Assembly (NCBI GenBank): GCA_009760855.2
Contig: WPIO01000093.1
Coordinates: 942,001 to 1,006,000 of the forward strand
Length of the DNA stretch: 64,000 bases
Reading direction: 5' to 3'
DNA from: Cristatella mucedo
Taxonomy: Eukaryota; Bryozoa; Phylactolaemata; Cristatellidae
Shown: positions 44,956-55,419 of the stretch, in pieces
Numbering within the stretch: position 1 is the stretch's first letter
Layout of the letters: every line of letters begins with the position of its first letter
Position numbers and translations under genes: made by a program
The notes under the pieces: generated by a model
Seen by the model: only the letters and a program-made list of their open reading frames with translations
Databases searched by the model: none
What the model was told of the DNA's origin: nothing

Positions 44956-45944
44956 CTGTAGAGTATGTCTTATTCTTGATAGGCCAGCGCTTTCTGGAGC
45001 CGAGGAAGACCTCCATGCTTGAGCCGATAGTCAGAGCAGTGTATCGTTAAGTTAGTCGGCAGCGAAACTTAGTTTGAAAATTCAGGATGTATATATATGT
45101 ATATATATATCCACAATTACGTGTGCAGATATAGACACTGTATATGGGCATAGAGTGAATATGGGTTTTTCTGCTCGTACTCTTTTGTCATAATCTGTAG
45201 CTCGAGGATTAAGTAGCGGTGAAACTTGAGATTTTTCATGGCGAACTCAAAAGTATAAAGATATTATTCGAATCCTGCAGTGACTTTTGGTTAACAACAG
45301 CTCTTGTCTCAAAAAACAAAACTAAGAAATGTGAGAAGATTGCTGAGTAGCTCTCTGTTGAAGAGATGAGTTCGCCCAATCCTCACAGTGACGTCACGGA
45401 TGAATTTTTGGAATCTTACCTGTTTGGCTCTCCAGAGCGCTTGTTTTACGAGATTGCATTATTTTTCAAGGAAGCCTAGGGATGGCGGTGAAGCTCGAGG
45501 GAGGAGGCTTCCAAGGTTGCCGAATGCTGTCTTAACAATATCTCTAAACCGTTGTACTTGCCAGCAGACTAAATGCTCTCATTAGTTGCATCGCATCTTT
45601 AGCTCTCGTATCTAATTAAGCTCAGCGCTGCTACTGGGACTTTATAAAGTCGAGTGCAGAGGCAATATTGCTGTAGCGGTCCACGAGGCCTAGGCGGCGT
45701 GCTCGCTGGCAAGCACACTACGAGAGCATTTCGACGCGACGGGCAACGCGACGCAAACTCGCCTCTAGACATAGCATTTACCCCGAGGAGAAGAAGCTCA
45801 TAGCGCAGTAGCGGATCTCGGATGTCGCGAAGAGCGGTGGATGGTAGGAGAGCTCCGTCTGTCTCAGCGTGCGTCCAGGGCTGTCAGGAGTGATTGGTTG
45901 GGCCACGACGACTCAGGACTCCTGGGCCATCACCTTAAGAGAGC

Positions 45945-46105
45945 CTTACCTCCTGGACCAAGAGGTAAGGTGCTCGCTCTTCACGACCGGGATTGTTGGT
46001 TCGAATCCTTCAGTGAGTGATCCTTTATTGCCAACTGCAAGCAGTGGCAATAGCCGTTAAGGCTCTTCTGCTGCTATACAAATGAGGCCACTAAATCAGC
46101 TAATT
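45945..46105 (+). mobile_element. SINE, palindrome family
   Basis: Shortened palindrome, B box 'ggttcgaatccttc', body 'aactgcaagcagtggcaata', end 'ggccactaaatcagctaatt'. Confidence 0.75.
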
Positions 46106-46978
46106 TATTGTCGCTGTCACCCTTAATTCCGCCTAGTCGCATGGCACGGCTGTGATCGCAGAGCAGATTAGTAGTTCGCGAACGCACATCACGCTCATTG
46201 AGTGGGCATGTGAGTCCGATTGGGGTGAGATTAATACTATGAGCGGCGTCGCACCCGCAGTTTCTCAGCCCGAGCCCACCAAATTTCTCCGCAGAGTGAT
46301 AAAGTAATCCAAAATAAGGTAATCTAATACCTCTAAAGTGGCGTCATCAGCACTTAGCTTTGCCAATCGGGCACTGTCTTGCAGTTTAGTAGAGCAATCA
46401 TTTGAAGTTAGCATCCAGCTGAAAAGAAGATTCACAACAAAACGTTTCAAGCGAGAATCTTAATGTCTCAGACCGCATATGTGTGAGACCACCAGCATTA
46501 TCAGAACCTAGCTGGTTTCTTTTTTAACAACATTGATGGGGCAGAGTAAGTGATCACAGGGTCAGAGTCACTGCCGAAGGCTTCGGCTGCTGTACCAGCA
46601 CCGCTGCCACGAGATTAAAAGGATTTTTTACATCATAGTGGTATTAAATCTGAAGCGAGAAGAAGAATTAAACCTAGCACCTTTATGAGTACACGCCTTT
46701 TCCACGCCATACCCTTCATCTAGTCTGCACAGAGTTATACCATCCGGAAGCAAATCAAGTTTTTTTTGTCTCCATAGGATTTTTCCTAAAGCTCTTATAG
46801 ATCGCGCCTTCCCTAATTAGCTGGTTTTCTGCTGGACATGGCAAATATTCCTTCGCGTTAGCCTGGTAAAAAGGTTTCAAGTCTTCAGTTCTCTTCAAAA
46901 GTAGCGACGAAGATGCGCCTCCGGTCTGCAATAACCAAAAGCATCACTGTATATTCCGAGTTAGTTAGCGAGCCCAGA
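46106..46978. other. Intergenic stretch, no gene seen
   Basis: No open frame longer than about 60 codons with coding character, and no repeat recognised. Confidence 0.45.
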
Positions 46979-46980
46979 CT

Positions 46981-48620
46981 TATGTAATGTAATGTAATGT
47001 ATCTCCGTCTGTGACTCCACAAAGCCACACAAATGCTATGCGGGTGTTTAGGAGAGTTTTGTAACGCTTAATCACAGCCTCAACGGCTTTCGGTACGCAT
47101 TCGGTTGCCAACCGACTCCATCTCACGAAACAAAGAGTTAATACAGTGAGTGGCGTGGACGTAGCAGCTCAGGACGGCTGGAAAGGAAGATCCATAGTCG
47201 GCAGCGAGAGAGTAGTTGTCGTTGCGTAAGAATCGTGGAAACGAGTTTCACAGCCTAGGGCCTGCAGAACTAGAGCTTCTGTCGCCAAATGTCTTTAAGC
47301 AGAGGAACGAAACAGCTACTTTATTGTCCACACAGGATCTGAGGGCGAGAGGAGGCTGGAACTGATGCAGCAGTTCAGCTAGGTACGGAGGAGCAAAGCC
47401 GTGGTGGGCCTTGTGGGTCAGCGTAAGAACTTTGCTCTGTATCTGTTGATCAGCCGGCAGCCATCCAAGCTCTTTTAGCAAAGGAGACACGTGGTCAAAC
47501 CTCCGGGACTTGAAAACTAGTCTTGCAGCTATATTCATAGCCATTTGTAGCGGCCTAGTTGCTTTCTTTGGTAGCCCAGCCAAAAAGGAATTACAATAAT
47601 CAAGCCAAGACAGAACTAAGGAGCTAGTTAAATTGTTTGCATGCCACCATGGAAGACAGCTCCTAATCTTAGAGAGGGATCGGACGGAATGGCGAGCTGT
47701 AGAAGCAGTCTTCTGAATGAAGCTTTTAAAATTTAGGAAGCTGTCTAAAACGGCGCCTAAATTTTGAGCACGTGGTGATGGTCACACAACAGCATCCCAT
47801 ACTAGTAGAGCAAAGCCTTCTAATCCAGCCAGACGCTTAGGGTGTCCAATGAGCAGCAATTCAGTGTTGTCGTTATTTGGTTTCAAGAAGTTTTCCCGAC
47901 ATCCAGGATCGAATTCCAGCTCAAGGCAAGCATTCAGCTTCTCAGTTGCTACAGCAGATTCCGACGATTTGAATGACAAATGCAGCTGAGTATCGTCAGC
48001 ATAAATGTGATATCCTATTCCACGGGCCTTAATCACTTTTCCCGGAGGTTGAGTATTACTGGAGAACAGCGAGGGACCGAGGATGAAGCCTTGAGGGACT
48101 CCACAGGTGACCGTTCTCATGGGAGAGGCCTGACCATCACACGACTCGGATTGAACACGATCGGACAAGTAGAGTTAAAACCACGCCAGTGCCTCGTCTG
48201 CCAGACCGATCGTTGTTCTCAATCGTTCAAGTAGGACATTTTGATCAATGGCGTCGAAGGCAGCTGATAGATCTAGCAGCTACCTAGTGCAGCGACATTC
48301 CCATCATCGTTGCCGCATAGAGTGTACTGTTAACACGGAGGAGAGCAGTTTCAGTGGAGTGTGCTGCCTCTTGAACCCCGATTGAAATGCTTCTGAAATT
48401 TACTTCTTTTCAATGTGTGCCACCAGCTGCTTAGCGACAATTTTTTCAAGAATCTTTGACAGAAAAAGAAGAAGGGAAACTGGGCGATAATTTTCAAGGA
48501 CCTCTGTATCTAATCCAGGCTTTTTAAGTATTCGTCTAACCATTGTCGATTTGAAGGACTTGTGTACGAACCCTTTTTCCAAAGAATCATTAAAAATCTC
48601 GGTTATAGCAGGGTTAAGTT
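46981..48620 (-). mobile_element. LINE-A reverse transcriptase copy
   Basis: On the minus strand: VLENYRPVSLLLFLSKILEK (near 48460), CGVPQG (near 48100), catalytic YHIYADDTQLHLSF (near 48000), [18 protein letters not shown], then AARLVFKSRRFDHVSPLLKE and the 3' end with an ATTAC pentamer repeat at 46983-47000. Frame breaks remain, but this copy keeps the catalytic YADD that the 15.9-kb copy has lost. It is 5'-truncated; its weak upper limit may extend to about 48830. Confidence 0.82.
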
Positions 48621-48892
48621 ATTCTGTCAGTGAAGACCACAGAGATGATGGTATAGGGTTTTTAGGAGGCGAGCTCTTTTTACTAGACCTTATTAAGGTA
48701 GCCACATCGCATGCAAAAACGTCGGAAAATCTTTTAAGAAGGGTCACAGGTTGCGATTTAGTACTTGCTTTACTCGAGGGGGCTTTAATAAGGCATAAAT
48801 ATGTACAATTTTTTCTAAAGGCTAATAAATTGACTTACTACTTACTTGTTATTTACTTCCTACTTGGCGTTCCTTAAGTCGGGATCTGCAAT

Positions 48893-48985
48893 AACAATAA
48901 TAATACACTTGATAAAGTGCCCTCAGAGAACTCAAATCTCTTTCTAGGCGCTTTAGATCTGCTACAAAGAGAAACGTGATTAAAT
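48893..48985 (-). mobile_element. LINE-B 3' tail, part 1 of a split copy
   Basis: AAT repeat, 'gtgccctcagagaactcaaa' and 'ggcgctttagatctgctaca'. It continues after a 746-bp insertion at 49732. Confidence 0.78.
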
Positions 48986-49731
48986 GTGAGAGAATTTTGT
49001 ACCCAGATTAGGTTCGGTTGGGTGGGACCGGACAGCTGTAATGAGGGTCACCGGCTAGGCCGGGGTCGGACCTACGGCAGGGCCGGATGTGCGGTGACGA
49101 GAGGTCACCGGGGCTCTTGGCAAAGGGAAGTTGGCCGAGTAAGTGATGGTGTTGGGGGCCCCCGGTCTCGCCGAGTTTTGCACCTGGATGGGTGGATGCA
49201 TGCTCGGGCGATGCGGCCACGCACGCAAGGCAACAAAAGGCCCAAGGTCAGAGCGAAGCTGGATAGCACGCTCGTTGTTATGACTTGTATATTCCGCGTT
49301 CCCCGTGTAGCGTGCTCGTGGCCCCCCGTGTGTTGGCGTCTTTCGGTGGAAGCTCATGACTGTGGTAGTTGTCGACTCGGACAAGCCAATCAGTTACTCA
49401 GCGAGCCGGATTTTGGACGGCGTACGCTCGTATTGTTGGAACGAACGGATCGACCCAATGGTTGGAATGCGGAAGCCGAATGACTAAACTAACACGTTTG
49501 CTCGAGCTTGCTCCGTCGTCTGGCGCCCTTTAGTGTACTTTGTATAGGACCTTCCCCAGTAGACTTGTTTAGTTCCCCTGTTGTTGTTGGCGCATGCGAT
49601 ATTATAAAGAGGTCTAACCTGACGGCCGCTCGTCTTACCCTAGCTCAGCGGCATGGCGAGCGGCGGCGTGGCCGGAGTATGGCGGGGCTTGGCGGGAATT
49701 AGGCTCTGACCCCTGGAACTCGGCTACAATA
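48986..49731 (+). mobile_element. Unclassified 746-bp insertion in LINE-B, possibly a solo LTR
   Basis: It separates two halves of one LINE-B copy: the left side ends 'gtgattaaa' and the right side resumes 'atatcatgcttgataaaca'. It starts TGTGAG and ends CTACA, and contains a TATA-like 'gatattataaaga' near 49599, which fits an LTR. I could not see a target duplication or an AATAAA signal. The long frame inside (48986-49483) shows no domain. Confidence 0.4.
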
Positions 49732-50110
49732 TCATGCTTGATAAACAACATGAATAACATAGAAATGGGTGACGTGCACAGGGTCAGCATGCAAGTGTAG
49801 TTATTGGCAGCAAGCACAGTGTCAGCACGCATGAGCCCATAAAGGACAAATCAAAGGGACCCACTAAATGCTGTCCTAAATAGGTGTTTTTAATTTCTTT
49901 TTAAATGTCATCAAGTCAGGGATGCTCTGACATAAGTCGGGAGTTAGCTCTAGGATTTGGGAGCATGCGAATTAAATGCACGGTCTCCGAAGGATTTGAG
50001 GTTTGTACGAGGTATCGGTAAGCTGTTGGATTCCGAAAAGTGGGCGGTACGATGCTTGGCCTGGTGGGGGAGTAGATCTGAGAGATAGGCTGGAGCCTAC
50101 GCGGCTTATG
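49732..50110 (-). mobile_element. LINE-B 3' portion, part 2 of a split copy
   Basis: 'gtgcacagggtcagcatgca', 'acccactaaatgctgtccta' and 'gtgggcggtacgatgcttgg', the usual reverse LINE-B order. Confidence 0.78.
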
Positions 50111-50343
50111 CCCGGTCACGGAAGAGTCAGGTGGACTTGTACCGTCGGCTCTCAACTCGTTTTAGCGCGTCGTGAATCTGGAGAAACGCCCACGTGAAGC
50201 AGCGCCCTTCAATAGACGTCTGCCGCAGCAGCGGACGACCGGGCGCTCATCGCGGCACCCTCGTCGTCCTCAGCGTCGGCGGCGCTGCGGGACGCGCCAC
50301 GCGCTCGCTCTCGCGCTCCGCTCGCTCGGGCCGGGTGCTCACT

Positions 50344-50349
50344 TTTAAT
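50344..50349 (-). terminator. Possible polyadenylation signal (ATTAAA) for Shavenoid-like gene
   Basis: ATTAAA on the minus strand about 370 bp after the stop codon, within a GC-rich block where such a hexamer is rare. Confidence 0.3.
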
Positions 50350-50720
50350 GGGAACAAAAACCACAGACTTCACACGAGAGCCACGAGAGCCAGGCAAACA
50401 AAAGGTCGCTCGAGAGCGGCGCTCCGTGAGGGCGAGATCGCCGCGCGCGCGCGAGGCAGCTGCGACCCGATCGCGACACTCTCGCGCGGGCGCCGCTGCA
50501 GCGATCCGGCTGCAATCGGAAGTCCAGCGCTCGCGCGCGCACGCGTCTGCGTCGACGCGGAGCGCGTCCGCTCGTTTCTGCAAGCGACCGCCCATTGGAC
50601 AGAGCCCGCTGCCTGGCACGAGCGAGAGCGCGCTAGGGAGGAGTACGATTCGCGAAATTCGAACCGAATTCCGCCGCTCCAGCTCCTCGTCAAACGCTCG
50701 GTCAAACTGTCCTCCTTCCG

Positions 50721-51890
50721 TCACCTTCGCAGTGTGCCGGTCGCCGTGGACGCTTGGCTGTAGCGGCGGCCTCCGCCGCCGCCGCCGCCGTGATGCTCCG
50801 CCTGAGCCGCCGCGAGGACTCGCCACGACGAAGCTCCGACGCGCGCGTCGTCGATCGCGCTGTAATCGCCGGTCGGCGGCAGCGCCGGCGGCGGCCTCGC
50901 AGGCGGCGGCGGGCGGCGAGCGGCCGCCGTCGTCGAGTTCGGCTCGTCTCTCTCGACGATGTCGTCAATCTCCGTCACCGGCGTCGCTACGCGGCTCGCT
51001 GCAGCGGTCGCGCGACCGAAGCTGACCCGCGAGACGGTCGCATACAGCGGCTGCCCCCGCTCGATCTCGTCGTCTGCCGCCGCGTCCCGCCTACCGCCGC
51101 GGTCGCTAGCGGCTACCGGCGGCGGCGGTGGCGGCGGCGGGGGTCGCCTGGCGCCGACGCCGCCGCTCGGGCCGTCGAACGACGGCCGCCGCATCGAAGC
51201 GAACGACGAGTGCACGCCGTCGGGAAGGGCGACTGTACCATCCGGGTTGAACTTGACGTCCTTGTTCACGTGGTCGTCGGTGAACTTTCGCGGACTTCGC
51301 AGGCTCGACGACCCCTCTGGCTGGGCGCCGAAGTGTGCCAGCTCGACGCCCACGCTCGAGTCCGACTCGCTGTCGCTCGCTGCGGACGCGCCCGTCGGGC
51401 GGCGGGCGCTGCGCGACCGCCGCCTCTTCTTCCCGCCGCCTCCGCGGCCGCCGACCTCGTCGGCTCCTTTGAGGCGCGAGCCGTCTCTCCATCTCTGGCT
51501 CAGGAAGCGATTCGCCGCCGGCGCGAATCGAGACGACTCGACCGCCGCGGCGGCCACGTCGGCCCGACCCGACGCGCTGCCAATAATCGACGCGCGGACG
51601 GTGCTGAGTCGCTCGCTGTGCGACTTGAACAGCTCCCGCGGACTATTGCGCCTCTCGTGCGCAAACCGCGTGCCCTCGAAGTAGAGCAGATTCCGCTGCA
51701 GCTCGTCGCCGTCGTGCGCGCCGCGCCACCCGACGACGACGTCCGCCGCCGCCGCCGCCGGCCCCGAAGCGGCGGCATCATCCGAGCCGCCGCCGCTCGA
51801 CTGATCGTTGCCGGACTGCGTGCCGCGGCTCGGGGCCGACGGCCCGAAGCCGCTGTCCTGCGAGCTTCTAATACGCAATTGGTCTTGAGT
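50721..51890 (-). CDS. Shavenoid-like terminal exon: cytoplasmic tail
   Basis: Acceptor cgccctgcag, then DQLRIRSSQDSGFGPSAPS, open for 389 codons to TGA at 50723-50721. Contains less biased pieces QRNLLYFEGTRFAHERRNSP, RELFKSHSERLSTVRASIIG, RKFTDDHVNKDVKFNPDGTV and IDDIVERDEPNS. The end (TATGTLRR) overlaps a possible AAG/GTGACG donor, so a further exon is possible. Confidence 0.6.
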   Translation of the reverse strand, partial: TQDQLRIRSSQDSGFGPSAPSRGTQSGNDQSSGGGSDDAAASGPAAAAADVVVGWRGAHDGDELQRNLLYFEGTRFAHERRNSPRELFKSHSERLSTVRASIIGSASGRADVAAAAVESSRFAPAANRFLSQRWRDGSRLKGADEVGGRGGGGKKRRRSRSARRPTGASAASDSESDSSVGVELAHFGAQPEGSSSLRSPRKFTDDHVNKDVKFNPDGTVALPDGVHSSFASMRRPSFDGPSGGVGARRPPPPPPPPPVAASDRGGRRDAAADDEIERGQPLYATVSRVSFGRATAAASRVATPVTEIDDIVERDEPNSTTAAARRPPPPARPPPALPPTGDYSAIDDARVGASSWRVLAAAQAEHHGGGGGGGRRYSQASTATGTLRR

Positions 51891-52071
51891 CTGCAGGGCG
51901 AAGAGAGAAGTCCCATTTAAGTCGCGGCGGCGCCCGTTCCGTCATCGCGCTGTGGCTGAAGCGCTACTAGGGATGGCATGGTGCTGCTGCTGCTGCTTAA
52001 CGCCTCGCGTGCGCACGCGCCGCTCGTGCAAACGAACGCCTGATACTTTTTTCTTGATGTCCGTCTCTTCT

Positions 52072-52109
<38 letters not shown>

Positions 52110-55100
52110 AATTCTCCCGTCCTCAATCGCTGGCCCCTGGGCCCATGCGACTTGCGTTCTAACTTGTTCAACAGTGGCACATCGAGGTGCACGTTTACGG
52201 CTTGCTGAGGTACACGTTTGTGACATTTAAACGGCTTAATTTACAGCGTGGCTTCGAGACGCGTAAATTCCCTAGCCAACGCTGCATAGATCAACGAGAG
52301 ATTTCTCTTCGAGGAGCAGAAGAGCCTGTCGCAGGCGGATATCGAAGCGGAGGCCTTGACCTTTAGCCACCCCGAAGCAGCTAGACGGTGAGAGCGAGCG
52401 CTCCGCCGCCTCGAGCCCCGACGCCACCGTCGGGCCCTGTCGCAGTCTCCCCCCTCGCCTGCTTCCCTCCCGCACGCTCGATCGCTCCGTCGCTACTTGT
52501 CCCGCGCGGCCGCCGAAGCACGCGGCGGCCGCAGCCGCCGCGGCGGCTCGCTTTCGTCGTCGCCGCGTCAACGGTGCCGGCCGTGCGCGCAGATAGCTAC
52601 CGCGAGCTGGCCTGCCGCCGCTGCCGCCGCCGCGGCGTCTGCCGCGGCTTGCTCGCCTACCGACGGACGTGGCTACGGAGCCGAGAGAGGGAGCTGGATC
52701 TCTGCCGAATGAACGACTCGCTGTGATGGAATCCTGAAAGAGCGTCGGTCGTAACGAGTCGCCGATCGCGGAGGAGCTCAACTTGCGTGCGACGCGAGAT
52801 GCGAGCGACGAGAGCCTGGGCAAAGAACGGATGCCTCCGCCCCGAAAGCGCCTCCCTTCCCGCCCCAAAGCGGTACCTGATAACGAGCCGCCGCCGCGGA
52901 GGCGGCAGCAGTGGCGGCGGCTTGAGTGCCGGTGCTGCCTCTACCGCCGCCGCCGCCGCCGCCGAGAACAAGCGATCCGCTGGTTCTCGAAAGAGGATGA
53001 TATATAGACTCTTGCGGAGGTGATTTTTTGGCCAGCATCTACAATTTAGTAGGAGAAGTGAGTCAGCAAGGTGATGTTAAGAGTTGAGGGTCAGGCTGTG
53101 ACCGATTGCGGCGGCCGCGCTCGGAGTTTAGTTCTCGACTGTCGCATTGACAAATTGCTACGGCTCGTAACCGCCAGCTCGGAGGCCGCAGTTCCCTCTT
53201 CCGGGCCCGAAACGTAGAAACATCAGTCAGACCGACCGAACCGGGGCGCCCGCGCTAGCAGCGTCCACCTCGCGGCTACCGCTACTGCTGCTGCGCCTCC
53301 TTCTCTCGACTCGAGAGGACACTCCACTGGCCGCCATTTTTCGGCGTCTCCGGATCCGCTAGGAAAGGAAATCGTCGCCGACGACGCTTTAGGCGCGGGG
53401 CGGTTTCTATCCATTTTAGTCCGGTAATGCCCCGAAGCCGAGCGCCCAACCGCCAGACGCGCTGGCTGCGGTCGACCCCGTCAGACCCCGCCCCTCTGAG
53501 TCGCCGACGCGTTCACGGCTCGCGGGCGCCACTGCCTGCCGCAGCGACGGTACCTGCGCGCGGTACGCTTGGCTCCTCGTGAGGCTGCTCGCTGGGGCGG
53601 CGGAGGCGGCGTCGGGCCTGTCCAGCGACGCTCTCCCGCCTCCGCCGCCGCCGCCGCCGACGCCCGGGTGCATGCTCACGCCGTTGGCGTGGTACGGCGC
53701 CGAGTTGGTTGCGCCGCCGCCGCCGACGTGGCCGTTCGACAGCGACGGACCGTCGCCGGAGGTCGTCACGGCGAACACGACCATCTCGTCGCGACCGCGG
53801 AGCACCTTTCGCGTCTTCAGGCAGCAGGCGACGCACGTGAGCGCGGTGAGAAACACCGCCGCGCCGAGCACGCACACGATGGCGACGAAGTAGGGCGTCT
53901 TGATGAAAGCTGCGCCCGGCGCCGCCGTCATGACGGGACTCGTGGTCGGAGCGGCCTCGGGAACTGAGGGCGAAGCGCCGGCGCCGAGTTGACGCTTGGC
54001 GCCCTGCGGCGCCGCGCGCGCGACGGGCCGAGCGCTCTGCAGCATCTCGCTCTTCGCGCGCGCGCCGCTCCGCGGCGACTGCCGCCGTGCGCCGAATGCC
54101 GCTGCGGCCGGGCTCGTCGATATTTTCGGGAAAGAAAAGGGCGCAAGCTCGCGAGGCAAGCGAGAGCAGCTGCTGGCTGTAAAGCGCGAGACCGCCCCGA
54201 GCGACCACGTGGCGCGACCTGGATCGAACACGTGGCCCGACACGAGCGGACGCTCGCTCCTCCTCCGCGGCCGCGCAAGTGGGACGAGAGCGCGCCGCCG
54301 CCGCCGCCGCCGAGCAGTCGCTGGGGCTTCGCAGAGCTCTTCTCGAGCGCGCCGTCGCCGTTTCCGGGAGAGATGGAAGCGCGAACTCGCCTTTAGTCGC
54401 CGCCGCCGCCGCCGCCACGCCCTACCTGCATCTCGGCCCTTGAACTTGACGGCGACGCAGTACGGCAGGCGTAAGGCGTTCGGGTTGCCGCGCTGACTGC
54501 AGCCCAGCTGAACTTGGACGATTTTGCCCGCCACGACGCTCGACTGACCTTGCGGCAACCACTGGAAGAGGAGAGTGGCGTGCGGCGCGCGAAAAGCGCT
54601 CGCGCGCCGGCGGAGCGCATTTCCGTTTGACGTCAGTCCCGCGTCCGCCTCAGCGCCGCACGAGCGCCCGCGCGCGCTCTGCGACCGGGAGCGAACCCTG
54701 CTGGCTGCGCCCACCTGCAGAAACATGTCCTGTCCGTTGTCGCGCACGGCGAACGGCGTGGACGCCAGGCCGAGAGCGGCCAGCGGCTGCCAGCTGCCGT
54801 CGCCGGCCTGGTAGAGCGCACCCAGGTAATTGGAGCAGGCCAGCATGCTGGCCGCGGGCACCGGTCTGGACGACGCGCTGCCATTGCCGGCTGGAAAGAG
54901 AGGCACCGCCGCCGCGCGCGACGTGACGGCCGGCGACGAGTTTCCGATTCGGGGGACACCGAAACGGAAGCGAAGCTAGGGCGAACGCGAAGCGAGGCGT
55001 TCGCCGAGCGCGCGAACCCGAAGCGCGGTGGCGTCGCCTTGTCTCTCGTAGTTGCCGGCGGCAACCAGCGAAGCGGTTCCCCTCGTGAGAGCGCCATTTC

Positions 55101-55326
55101 TGTCGATAAGTAAGCCCCGGATAAGCCGCGGCACGAAGTGGGATGCAAAGGGGACGCTGTTTCTTGTGTGGTAATCGTGTAGGTCAATGGCGGCAAGTTT
55201 TGGCCGTATTGGAAATCTGGCTCCATTTCGTTTGGAGACGAGCTGAGGAGATGAGATGCAATGCGGAGGTGCATTCCGTATCTTTCTTTTCTGCTTTTCT
55301 TCTCTCGTCGAAGGTAAATAAATATA

Positions 55327-55375
<49 letters not shown>

Positions 55376-55387
55376 ATATGTATATAC

Positions 55388-55419
<32 letters not shown>

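Noticed and set aside
50754-51920. Long plus-strand frames (388 and 241 codons) over the Shavenoid-like terminal exon
   Set aside because: Composition-driven antisense frames; the minus strand joins in phase to the transmembrane exon.
53513-54418. Alternative 301-codon minus-strand frame overlapping the transmembrane exon
   Set aside because: It is almost pure Arg/Ala and lacks the membrane segment; the chosen frame matches flanking exon phases.
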